From assembly GCF_020497125.1 (NCBI RefSeq), contig NC_059072.1, positions 74,531,697 through 74,595,696 of the forward strand: 64,000 nt of DNA, written 5' to 3'. Source of the DNA: Mauremys mutica (taxonomy: Eukaryota > Chordata > Testudines > Geoemydidae). Shown piece by piece: positions 44,073-55,083 of the stretch. The stretch's first letter is position 1. Each line of letters opens with the position of its first letter. The position numbers and the translations under genes are program-made. The notes under the pieces were generated by a model. The model was not told the origin of the DNA, searched no databases, and saw only the letters and a list, made by a program, of their open reading frames with translations.

Positions 44073-44075
44073 TAA

Positions 44076-44904
44076 GAGATCTGTATAATAATAACTCCTC
44101 TGCCCCAGTCACCTGTTTGGTGTTGCGCCACTTTCCTGGGGCTGCTTTACCATAGTCCAGAGTTTCCCATACCGTGAGTTGCGCTTGCCTGGAAAGAGTG
44201 GTAGGGAGCAATGGAATAGTTAAGAGTCCTGTCCATTGCTCCATACATGTAAAAAATGCAGAGAATTCCTGCAGCTTCCTTATTGTACTCTGCACATGCT
44301 CTTAGTACTGGAAGAAATGAGAAGTTTTTATCCTGTTCATTTCTCCCTTTCCCCCCCCCCACAACTTTCTAAAATATAGAGGGTAAATTCTTTTCTTATT
44401 TACATAAAGGGACATGAAAATATAACTGTTTCTACTGTAAAAATGACTCTGTAAAGGGAGTATCATGGTGTGCCAATATAAAGCTTGGGGAAAGCATTAT
44501 GCTAATGTTAGTTATGTTTCTTTCCCCTTTTCTTACCGTATCTTACCTCTCTGCTGTGGCATACACCAGAGTTTAGTTTTTGAAGGACTTTGATAGCTAT
44601 ATCTATATATATTATAAAAAGTTAAGTCTGCATAATATAGATAGTGGAGGATCCTAGCATGTGCAAGCTCCAAGATGGACAGAATGTGATTTAAGTTAAG
44701 AAACTCACCATACAAGTAAACAAGCCTAATTCTTGGAGTTGTAACATTAGCATTTATTGGAGGCCTCAAGACACTGACATATCAAGTACAGAGCTTATCA
44801 CCTATACATCACTTTGAATCTAGCCCAAATCAACAGGAATTAAAAATTATTCTCCTCTAATGCATGTTTTGGTGGCCCTCTATAGGATGAGTCTGATGGG
44901 TTTC
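44076..44904. other. Unannotated intronic DNA
   Basis: AT-rich with a C run near 44350 and tatatctatatatattata near 44600. No gene seen. Confidence 0.4.
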
Positions 44905-44912
44905 AGTTCCAG

Positions 44913-45251
44913 CAGGGACGCCCGGGGGGGGGGCAAGTGGGGCAATTTGCCCCAGGCCCCGGGCCCTGCAGGGTCCCCATGAGAGTTTTTTGGGGGCCCT
45001 GGAGTGGGGTCCTTCACTCGCTCCGGGGGCCCCGGAAAACTCTCGTGGGGCCCGGGCCCCCGGAGCTTCTTCTGCTCCAGGTCTTCGGCGGTGGGGAAGG
45101 ACCCCCTGCCGCCGAATTACTGCCAAAGTGCCGTGGGTCTTTAGGGCACTTCGGTGGTGGGTCCCGGAGCAGAAGGACCCCCCGCCGCCGAATTACCAAT
45201 GAAGCGGGGGCCCCCCACCGCTGAAGACCCCAGACCCCCTGAATCCTCCTG
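44913..45251. mobile_element. GC-rich hAT element
   Basis: The ends are cagggacgcccgggggg and cctgaatcctcctg, with an exact 8-bp target duplication agttccag (44905-44912 and 45252-45259). The interior is built from alternating ccccctgccgccgaattac and cttcggcggtgggg-type repeats in both orientations, producing long artefactual ORFs. Confidence 0.92.
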
Positions 45252-45259
45252 AGTTCCAG

Positions 45260-45949
45260 TTCCTACATCACATACACCATCACTAATTGGCAGGCTCATA
45301 AAGAGGCCAGTAACCTAATTGGACATGGAAACTATTATTCCTACTGTAAATCACCCCTTCACTCTCCTAGATCAGGGTTCACACACACACTCGCAGAGCA
45401 GAGTGTATGGGAACCATGTTCTGCTGCAGCCTTGTATGTAAACAGAGGACTTCATGTACCAGGGCTGTCAAACCAAAGCCATTCATCACCACTAAATCTA
45501 CACAATTTCTTTCGAAAACTGAAGTTATGGTTATATGCAAATTATTTGCAAATATGCTAATTAATTCTAAATAATGTGCATAAAATTTCACATATGTAGC
45601 TGCAACCAGTGGTATGCGCAGGGCCGGGCTGACCGAGTTTCTGCCGGCTACAGCGAGGACTACCGAGGGAGACCCCATGGCCAGACTAATTCCCCGGGAC
45701 CAACTGTGGGTAGTGAGCCGGTGTGGTTCCCTGCAGCCCCGGAGAGGGTCATGCCCCAGCGAACCCTTGTACAAACAGATATCCCCAGATTTACAAGGCT
45801 CTACATATGCAAACCTTACAATCTCGAAAACATTGCTCTATCTCAACCGCTCCTCTGAAAATATCCTTATTCATGCATCAATTTCCTTGTTTTGACTATA
45901 AAGTATCTTTTTTATGGTTTCCCTAAGGCCCAACCTTCTAAATTCCAAC
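45260..45949. other. Unannotated DNA with a GC-rich patch
   Basis: 45600-45780 is GC-rich (gcagggccgggctgaccgag, tttctgccggctacagcgag) and opens three overlapping ORFs without family resemblance. Possibly a retroelement fragment; not assignable. Confidence 0.3.
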
Positions 45950-47164
45950 CATTATAAATTGTGATCGTGTGACAATCAGAGTTCAGACACCCAAAGGAGA
46001 GAACAGACTGTTTAAATCCACAGAATGAGTAGTTAAACCAAATGGTTACATAATGTATTATCATACTATAAAAGTATATCAAGTAAGGTCTTTTACGAAA
46101 GCTTGTCATGTTCTGAACTTGATTGTCATTATGAGATACACATACAGACTGTGGTTATGAGTCTGGGTTATTTGTGTGTATAGAAAACTGTGCTCATAAT
46201 CTACACTGCAAACTTCAACTACAGCTCACAGCAGGATGGTGAGCAGTTAAGTGGGAAGAGGCACCTCCCCAAACCAGGTATTTACGCAAAACTGGCTTCA
46301 AGTAAGCATTGTACCCTCTCTGACAATTACATTAAATATATGGCACATTAAACACTACAAATAATGCTACACCATCCACTGTCCAGCCCAGGAAAAGACA
46401 ACAATAGACCATTGGAGTTAATGGGAAGACATGAATCATCCAACCTATCAAGTCAAGAGGGAATTTCTCCACTATGAATAAACTGAGTCACCATGGACTA
46501 AGAGAAAGAAAATGGGAAATTACCTTTTCAAAACAGGTTTGGGACTGAGAATTTTTTTTTTAATCAAGACCTCGAGGGACAGTGTCATAGCAGGAGAACA
46601 CTGGATCCCTCCTATAGCTAGGGAGTATTTGGAAAAACTGTGTTAAAGCAATAGATAACTTGTATTAGAAAAGAGATTTTACTGAATATGGAAGCGTAAA
46701 ACCTGAGGTGGTGTTTCTATGTTTATTTTCCATGTAGCTTGTATATGTTTGCTTCCCCTTACTGTTTCATTTTTCAATCAGTGGTTTTTCTATTAAACTT
46801 CTTGTTTATTTTTATCCTAAGCAGGTCCCTGGTGTGCAAACTGTATGGAGAGTGTATGTGCCAAAGCAAGCTGGTGTCTGGGGGGGCTGGTTTCACACCT
46901 TTGGTGGTGACAAACCAGAGGGGAAAAGACTGAGTGTCTAATAATTCAGAATTCAAGAAAGATGAGGGGAGACTCTGGACTGGAAGGGTTATTGGTGTCA
47001 TGCTGCAAGGAGTAACTAGGCTGGAGAGAGCTTATGCCTGTGGGCTCATTACTAATGTCAGAGCTCTAAACCATAGCTGCACAGCATAAAGCCACCCCCA
47101 AAGTTAGAGGGCAGGCAGTGACAGAAGCCCTCACTGGTCCAGGGTTTTTTCCAAGAATGTCACA
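45950..47164 (+). mobile_element. LTR-like sequence (endogenous retrovirus type)
   Basis: A long AT-rich leader is followed by a T-rich stretch with attaaact near 46792 and then cctaagcaggtccctggtgt and gggggggctggtttcacacc, the sort of R-U5 text seen in reptilian retroviral LTRs. The end may be gtcaca at 47164. No flanking duplication was found and no internal genes are present. Confidence 0.35.
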
Positions 47165-47439
47165 TATAGCTATGTCCTGAATCAGGAACATAGCCCCATC
47201 ATGCCACCCCCTCGCCCTATACATTCACTCCAAAATCTGAACGGGCTATTTGTCCACTTCAGAACCCAGTACCAAATAAGAGTGCAAATTAGAGATGGGT
47301 GAATATCACAATACATTTTCTGTGAATATATTTTAATGTAGTTGCGTTGACATGATTTGCACATTTTTATGCTCTCTTTCCGTGCATATTTTAGGGAATG
47401 GGTTTACTGTTATTATTTCTATTGCAGTAATGTCCAACA

Positions 47440-47500
47440 GTCTCTGCCCTGAAAGAGCATACAATCCAAAAGAGACAAAGACAAAGGGATGCAACAAACA
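47440..47500 (+). repeat. Ancient SINE/LINE tail-like fragment
   Basis: cagtctctgccctgaaagag followed by catacaatccaaaagagaca resembles the end of a MIR/L2/L3-type old repeat. Short and weak. Confidence 0.4.
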
Positions 47501-47579
47501 AGCAATGAAATCAGATGATGACAGGCTTCAAGTTTAGCTTTAAGTTTATTTCTTGTCTCTCTTTGGTTAAACACACTGA

Positions 47580-47646
47580 GTGAAATCCTGGCTCCATGGA
47601 TGTCAATGCAAAACTCCCTCTGACTTCAATGAGGCCAGGATTTCAC
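47580..47646. repeat. 67-bp inverted repeat with 13-bp perfect arms
   Basis: The arms gtgaaatcctggc (47580-47592) and gccaggatttcac (47634-47646) are exact complements and enclose ctgacttcaatgagg. It may be a tiny MITE or the preserved core of an old hairpin element. Confidence 0.8.
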
Positions 47647-47649
47647 CAA

Positions 47650-49740
47650 TTATGTTTCCTACCCACAATCTTCCCTCTTTTGTTCAAATCTCTGGCAGGA
47701 ATGACCACAAATGTTAAATTTTACAAAATCTGCAGAATAATGAAGGAAAACACATTTGAAATTTGAGAGTGGAAATTCACAAGATAATATGCTTATCTAA
47801 TTAGAGAACATATTAAGTGTCCAATTAGTGCAAATACTCTCAAGAAACTGCTCATAATTCTTTTTCACACCAAGAATTATTCACAGAAATTATTCAGTGA
47901 ATAATTTTGAACAAATAAATTTAAGAAAAATCACAGTCTATTTGTAGATAAATCATAAAGGGAAAAATGACTGCAATTCATCAGATACATCATTTGGTAT
48001 AAATTATTCACCCAGTTCAATTTCTGGTTTACAGAACCTTGGTCTTCTTACAGGGCCCTCCTACATCTATAGAACTCTCTGAGTATTGTTAAATAGGTAC
48101 ATTACTTACAGACTGTAATCAGTCATGAAGCGTTATGACACTTTTGTATTGAATACAAATATATTATATTGTATATTATATTATATTGTATATAGGGTGG
48201 GCCTGAACTTTCACTACAGATTTTGATAACCTTGAAGTTTGAAGAAATTCAGATCCAGATACAAAATATGCAGCTGTTTTATATTTGCATAATGGGCCAG
48301 GAAATATATCTGAATACAGGTCCAAATACATGTTTGGAATGAAGAGGACATACCCATCAAGTTACACCAGTTTTCAAGACTGTTACATTTTAGATTACTA
48401 TGTACTGATCATATTCATTTAGCTTTTAATCCTCAAGTCTCATTCCATGAATACGTCATTACAGAATGACCACAAGAACGTTCAAAGACTATTACATAGG
48501 CAAAAAGGTTCACTTCAATGTATAAAACAGCACTGTAGGAAAGGATGTTGACAATATGACAAGACAGCAGCAGTCTCATTACAAGAAGACAGCAAAAATT
48601 ATGCTAGACTGTGAAACAGTGAACAAAAAGCATAATTTCCATCTATTTATCAGGAAAAGTAGTTAATCTCATGATTATCCAGATACATCCTCCACACAAG
48701 GACACCAAAACCCACAACTCTACAGAAATAAATGTAAACAAACAGAAGATTTACAATATACTAACAAGGGCTTCCTAACTGTGCTGGATGACTGTAATAA
48801 GGAAAAGGAATAATCAGCAAAAGGAATGGTAACATTTATATTGTGCAGTCTGAAAAGGATGAAAACCAAGCGAGCTTGCACAAACTACTGGCACAATAAC
48901 ATAGCAGATACCCCTTCTTTTACCTGATTGTAAAACACAGTAATTTTAAGGAAGAAATAACATTTTCAATAAAGTACGTATATTCTCTGTTTTCTCTTAC
49001 AGCACTGACAAATTAAAATTTGTGTACAGATGGAAGAGCAAAAACAGCTACAATATCTGCACTAATTCTAAACCACACTAATTTAATCAGCTCTCTTCTG
49101 TTTTCACCAATTCACGTGGCTCTTTGTTAACTCATTGTGGTTTTAAGCTTCAGATACTAGCTGTAATATGAATATATAATACACTGTCCTATAACAGCAA
49201 TGTTACAGAAGGCACACACACCAGGAAATTCGGACTAAATACACATATTCCTGGCTTACTACTCTCCCTTATGAATAGCTACGTATTGTAGACCTATTTT
49301 TAAATATGCAATTATTAGACCATACAGCTTAATGTCATTAAAAAAGCTTTCTTACATCTACAGTACTTTGGTCTTGTCTCTTCACTGCTGTAAACGTGTC
49401 TGAGTGTCTACAGTATGACTTTTATTAGATTTCATATGAATAGTGATTGGCTCACAGCCAGACCTTCAGTCAAAGCACCAGCATTCTTGAACTTATGATA
49501 GTTTTGCCCAAGGAGATATGTGACACTTTGGCTGATTTTCACTTTGCGTCTAAGTGTTGTGTTTTCTGAGTGCGAATGTGCTAAACAAAAGACGACTGGC
49601 ATCTTATACCCCAAGGCAAAAGTACAAAACTGATTCTAATTTCTTATTTACCTGACAAAGTTAACTACAGATCTGTTAAGACACTAGTACAGAAGCAACA
49701 TTATACCAAAGAAATCTGCCTGAGTTTTAGCACATATCAC
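47650..49740. other. AT-rich intronic DNA
   Basis: About 2 kb without exon or repeat that I can name. A low-complexity tatatt/tatta tract lies at 48160-48197. Confidence 0.45.
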
Positions 49741-50640
49741 ATTGTCTGGCTATACCAAAAGGACAGGAGACAACTGACATGGTTTTAATCAGGCTGCAAC
49801 TTTATTGTTAGATGTCTGGGACTACCTGGCAGATAACAGTGTACCGTGCAGGTAACCCCATGTTTATTCCATAATTACCCTGGGGGGCTTTTTCCAGCTC
49901 CCTCTCTTTTTCCATCCAGATCTCTCCAACAAATCCATTGCCGGGACCTTAAAATCCACCCCCCTACCTCAGAGGAGGTTTAAGGTGGGCTATAAGAATG
50001 TGGGGTTGGCTCCCTGCTGTACCAATCATAGGACTCCCCAACCGTCTCCCGTTCATTGTTTTAATGAGCCATTATCCGGTCTCTGTATACCTTTCCTATG
50101 CAGTACTTGCACTGGACATCTGCCCTATAGTTAAATAATGAGTTGCGACATATAGCCTACCACCCATCATGCCGTGCATGAACAGAGCCCTTCCTGAAAC
50201 CCACTGTGGGGAAGGCGAAAAAAACCCCAACTGCACCCTAGCCAATATAGTGGTAAGGGAAAAATTCCTTCCCAGCCCCCCTAAAAAAGGGGCAGCTAGT
50301 GTAATGCCCACAGCAGGTGTTGACCAAACCTGGTATTTTACCACCTAACGGGGAGGAAGGGTGGGTCTTGATTCAGCCTTGGTCAGTGTAAAAAGGAAGG
50401 CTCAAGGCACCGAGCTTCCCCTTTTTAAACCCTGAATTCCCAGGGGATGAGTCAGCAACCATGGTGCCTCTTTTTGCAGCTGTTTTAATCTTCCTCCTTC
50501 ACCCCCAGCCATAAAGCACTGTTCCCTTCACTTGGCCAGCCAGCCAAACACCCCCCTGCTTAAAGGTGCAGGGCGATCAATCGTGATACCTGTTCAAATA
50601 ACGTTCAGGAGAAACCCCTCTGGGTTCCAGGGGAGCAAAA
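49741..50640 (-). mobile_element. LTR-like repeat family, minus-strand copy
   Basis: Plus-strand ttttaatcaggctgcaactt, tattgttagatgtctgggac and tacctggcagataacagtgt are the reverse complement of the 3' end of the copy at 36170-37052, including an inverted aataaa. The match continues through ggttggctccctgctgtacc. The minus-strand ORF at 50096-50344 (82 codons) is unrecognised. The 5' end and class remain open. Confidence 0.55.
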
Positions 50641-50734
50641 AAAAAATTAAAATAGAAATTGTGACAAATTTTGGTCCATTGGTACTACTAGGACTGTATT
50701 GTACAGACCTAAAAGAGAAGTATGTTTTGGGGCT

Positions 50735-50925
50735 AAAGTATAGAAGACAGAGTTAGGAGATCTGAATGTATTTACTGATGCTGCCACATTGGGTAAATCA
50801 CAGACTGTATACCTGTAGGCTGGGAATACTACTTCCATGCCTGTCACAGGGATGTTGTAAATTTTGTTGACATTCTGAGATGTAAACTGTTTAACGAGTG
50901 CAAAGTATAATCATTTTTAGTACTA
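50735..50925 (+). repeat. MIR-type ancient SINE
   Basis: cattgggtaaatcacagact, ctgtaggctgggaatactac-, tgcctgtcacagggatgttg, and aactgtttaacgagtgcaaa follow the MIR order seen at 7985 and 33400. Confidence 0.65.
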
Positions 50926-51623
50926 ATGTATATCATTCAGCTACTGTAAATTATAAATATGGTCTTCTGATTACCTTCCCCACCCTGCACAAACAATCTT
51001 GATTTGAAATCTTGACTCTTGAGGCATTATTTCCGCTTTTTTTTTTAGTTTTGTAGTAATACAAATTTCGGGAATCCAGTATAAAACACATTATACTTAG
51101 ATGTGAGTGCCAGAGGCTGGATTTTGTCCATCTGTGCCATCAAGTTAAGGACATAATGATAGTAGCATAGTAGATACATAATAGTACATAATGATAGTAG
51201 ACATAGGCAATGCTATGTGAATAATTTCTGATACACTTTGGATCATGCCAAAATTCCCTTACCTTTCTATAAAACATCTCTGACATTGTCACATTGGAAG
51301 TCTGTTTTACAGGAAGTTTGTATTGTCATGAGTGATGTCATTTCAAGTGCATTGCTAATTTAATGTATTGACAATAATGGGCCAAATTCTGTCTCAGTGG
51401 AAAAGAGGCACAAATCCCTACAGAACAGGGAATGTCCTGTAAAAGCAATGTTAAAACAAACTCAGATTCTGGTAGGCACCTTCCCATAGACTGTCACGTG
51501 TGTAAGATTCTGTGGACATGACATGAAAATCTGTTCCCAAGTTACTTGTTTGTAAAATATTCTTTAAATTTTGGCACTGAATATATTCAGCATCCTCACA
51601 TTTTAACGTTTTTTCTCATTATA

Positions 51624-51835
51624 GAAAGAATGGTTACTTACCTTTTCGTAACTGTTGTTCTTTGAGATGTGTTGTTCATGTCCATTCCACATTAGGTGTG
51701 CACGCATCGCATGCACGAGTGTCAGAAACTTTTTCCCTTAGCGGCTCCCGGCGGGATGGGGGGCCCCTGCCAGAGTGGCGCCACTGCGCCATGCATATAT
51801 ACCCCCGCTAGACCGAACCCCTCCAGTTCCTTCTT
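51624..51835. repeat. DIRS element 1, 3' inverted terminal repeat
   Basis: The sequence tcatgtccattccacattag through agaaactttttcccttagcg, gccagagtggcgccactgcg and ctccagttccttctt matches the reverse complement of 57268-57447. It has about 30 extra outer bases (gaaagaatggttacttacct, ttttcgtaactg) not present at the other end. This is the unequal-ITR arrangement of DIRS1-type elements. Confidence 0.9.
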
Positions 51836-51870
51836 GCCGGTGACTCTGACAGAGGGGTAGGAGTGTGGGT

Positions 51871-51974
51871 GGTGGAATGGACGTGAACACATCTCGAAGA
51901 ACACCAGTTACGAAAAGGTAAGTAACCGTTCTTTCTTCTTCAAGTGCTTGCTCACGTCCATTCCACACTAGGTG
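51871..51974. repeat. DIRS element 1, internal complementary region
   Basis: The first half (51873-51937) is the reverse complement of the element's left end: tggaatggacgtgaacacat, ctcgaagaacaccagttacg, aaaaggtaagtaaccgttct. The second half (51935-51972), ttcttcaagtgcttgctcac then gtccattcca, equals the reverse complement of the right end at about 57410-57447. The two complements abut, as in the template that restores both termini and the circle junction in DIRS1. It also fixes the true element ends at about 51624 and 57447. Confidence 0.88.
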
Positions 51975-52022
51975 AATCACAAGCTTACCTTTGGAGGAGG
52001 GTAGGAGTCACAAAACAATCGA

Positions 52023-53297
52023 TCAGAGGACCACCCTGCCAACTGCCGCGTCCTCCCATGCCTGCTGGTTGACCGCGTAGTGGGTCGTAAAGGTGTGCAC
52101 TGATGACCAGGTGGCCGCCCTGCAGATTTCCTGGATCAGGACCTGTGCCAGGAAGGCCACAAAAGCTGCCTGTGCTTTGGTCGAGTGGGCCATGACCGCC
52201 AGAGCCGGGACACCAGCGAGGTCATAACACGCCCGAATGCAGCTCGTGATCCATGATGAGATTCGCTGCGCCGATACTGGAAGGCCTCACATCCTCTCAG
52301 CTACAGCCACGAACAGCTGCATGGATTTACGAAAGGACTTGGTGCGCTGCAAGTAGAATGCCAACGCTCGGCGGACATCTAGGGCGTGCAGGCTGCGGTC
52401 ACTCAGGTCCACATGGGGTTTGGGAAAAAACACCAACAGACAAATATCCTGGCCCAGATGGAATTGTGAGACCACCTTTGGGAGGAACTTAGGGTGTGGG
52501 CGGAGCTGCACCTTGTCTTTGTGAAATACAGTGTATGGTGGCTCCAAGGTGAGAGCCCTCAGCTCAGATACCCTTCTGGCCGAGGTGATGGCCACCAGGA
52601 ATGCCACCTTCCAGGAAAGGTGGAGAAGGGAGCAGGTAGCCAGGGTCTCGAACAGGGGCCCCATGAGCTTAGAAAGAACTAAGTTGAGATTCCATGGAGG
52701 GACTGGGGGGGCGTGAGTAAGGGAACACCGTTTCCAGACCTTTGAGGAATCGCCTCACCATTGGGTGGGAGAAAACTGAGCTACCTGAAAACCCTGGGTG
52801 GAGATAGCCACCAGATGCACCTTAATCGAGGATGGGGGCAGCCCTCGCTGCTTGAAGTGCAGTAGGTATTCTAGAATGGCTGGCACTGGGGCCTGGTGCA
52901 GCTGCACCTGTTGTGGCCCGCACCAGCACAAGAACCTCTTCCACTTGGCCAAGTAGGTCGCCCTGGTAGAGGGCTTCCTGCTACCAAGTAGAACCTGCTG
53001 CACAGGAAGGGAGCACTGGCTCTCCAAAGCATTTAACCACATAGCTTCCATGCCGTCAGATGCAGCGATTGCAGGTTGGGGTGCAGAAGCTGCCCTCTGT
53101 CCTGCGTAATGACATCCTGGTGTAGGGGCAGGGTTATCGGGGCATCCACTGACAGCTCCAAGAGCGTGGTGAACTAGTGCTGGAGGGCCCAGGCCAGGGC
53201 AATGAGTATGATCGATGCCCTGTCCCTGCACACCTTGAGCAGTACCTTGTGCACCAGGAGGATCGGGGGAAAGGCGTCTTTCCATTCCCTTCCCCAC
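52023..53297 (-). pseudogene. DIRS tyrosine recombinase (integrase)
   Basis: The N-terminal SAM-like part reads SRKPSTRATYLAKWKRFLCW and then PSSIKVHLVAIS. The catalytic part reads FLVAITSARRVSELRAL (first Arg), PKFLPKVVSQFH, and LHALDVRRALAFYLQRTKSF. Past an in-frame TGA at 52287-52289, the same frame continues VMAHSTKAQAAF and ICRAATWSSVHTFTTHYAVN (nucleophile Tyr), ending with TGA at 52023-52025. The usual HSTR box reads HSTK, so a catalytic Arg is replaced by Lys. Two frameshifts lie between about 52800 and 52690. The enzyme would insert the circular cDNA without target duplication. No methyltransferase domain was recognised. Confidence 0.88.
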
Positions 53298-55061
53298 GGG
53301 ATTGTGAATGCATCAGCTATTGAGCCTGGGCTGCGACCCTGGAACGAGCAGAATTGCGGGCAGTGGGCGTTGCCCTTGGTAGCGAACAGGTCCACCTGGG
53401 GAAACCCCCACTTTCGGAAGAGTGAAAGCACGACATCCGCTCTGAGCGTCCACTTGTGCATGCAGTAAGACCTGCTGAGGTGGTCCGCCAGCTCGTTTTG
53501 CTCCCCCCAGGAGATACACCGCCTCGAGGTGAATGGCGTGGGCTATGCAAAAGATCTAGAGGAGAAGAGCCTCATGCCAGAGCAGGGAGGAACAGGCTCT
53601 GTTCTGCTTGTTTACGTAAAACATGGCGGTCGTGCTGTCTGTCAGAACTGTCGCGCTGTGACCACTCAGAGTGGCGTGAAAGGTCTGGCATGCTAAACGA
53701 ACCACCCTGAGCTCCTTCATGTTGATATGGAGTGATTGCTCTGCCCCCGACCACATGCCCTGAGTCCTGAGGTCCCCCAGGTGAGCCCCCCATCCGAAGT
53801 CTGACGCGTCTGTTACCAGTGTCAAGTCCGGCTGTTGTGCAGCAAAGGGAATGCCTTCGCAAACCATGGTCTGGGACTGCCACCACATCAGGGAGTCCAG
53901 CATGTCCCCCGGGGCTGTCACTATCAAGTTTAGGGGGTCCCTGCCCGGCCGGTATACACGGGCAAGCCAAGCCTGCAGAGTCCTGAGTCTCAGTCTGGCA
54001 TGCTTGACCACATGTGTGCAAACTCCCATGTGGCCTAGCAGCTGCAGGCAACATCTGGCTGTTGTAGTGGGGAACTGGCACAGGGAGTTCACTGCTTGCT
54101 GGATGGCCAGGAATTGAGATACTGGACGGCTCGCCCTTGCCTGTACCGTGTCTAGGACTGCCCCTATGAATTCCACTCTCTGCGTTGGAACGAGAGTGGA
54201 CTTGGGAATGTTGACCAGGAGCCTCAGCTTGTGGAATAGACTCAAGGCCGTCTGCACGTGGGACCGAACCTCTTCTTTGGACCGCCCTGCCAGGAGCCAG
54301 TCGTCAAGGTATGGGTAAACTCGAATCCTCTGCCTCCGCAAGAATGCTGCCACCTCCGCCATGCATTTTGTGAATACCCCTGGGGCCGCAGCTAGGCCAA
54401 ACAGTAAAACCGCGAACTGGTAATGTTCCTGGTTCATGGTGAAGCGCAGAAATCAGTGATGCGCTGGGTGGATGGCGATATGAAAATACGCATCCTTCAT
54501 GTCGAGGGCAGTGTACCAGTCTCCCAGATCCAGGGAAGGGATGATGGTGCCCAGGGAGACCATGCGGAACCGGGCCTTGACCAGGAACTTGTTGAGCCCA
54601 CGCAGGTCTAGAATGGGACTAAGGCCCCCCTTGGCCTTGGGGATGAGAAAATAGCGGGAGTAGAACCCTTTTCCCCTTAGGTCTAAGGGTACTATCTGTA
54701 CCACCCCCGCCTCTAGGAGCGAGTGAACCTCCTTTTCTAGGAGATGCTCATGAGAAGGGTCCCTGAAAAGAGACGAGGAAGGGGGGCAGGGAGTAGGCAG
54801 GGAGGAAAACTGTAGCATGTACCCGCTTTGCACCATGCGTAACACCCAACAGTCCGACGTAATGCTGGACCACGCATGGGAGAAGCGGGACAGGCGGTTG
54901 AGGAAACAAGGGGATGGATCTGGGAGTTGATGTGGTACTCTGTCCTCAAGCGTACCTTCAAAAGCCTGGCTTAGGGCCAGGCTGAGATTTATGTTGGCCT
55001 TGGCTCTGGCCTGGCCTATTGGAGTTGTTGTTGTTATTGCGCCGCCTCCTGTTGTCTCCAC
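53174..55061 (-). pseudogene. DIRS reverse transcriptase-RNase H
   Basis: The RT reads GFYSRYFLIPKAKGGLSPIL, LDMKDAYFHIAIHP (motif A Asp intact), QFAVLLFGLAAAPGVFTKCM, and the active-site box VYPYLDDWLLAG. The RNase H follows with LVTDASDFGWGAHLGD, SLHINMKELRVVRLAC and VLTDSTTAMFYVNKQ, and later DLFATKGNAHCPQF (53461-53174). One in-frame TGA at 54453-54455 splits the RT between motif A and the QEHYQF block; the frame resumes unchanged five codons on. A frameshift sits at a G run near 53510. The active-site residues themselves are unbroken. Confidence 0.92.
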
Positions 55062-55083
55062 CTCGCCTGCGATAAGGCTCCTG

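Noticed and set aside
45574..45926. Three overlapping plus-strand ORFs
   Set aside because: No recognisable domain; different frames over one GC-rich patch suggest composition rather than a gene.
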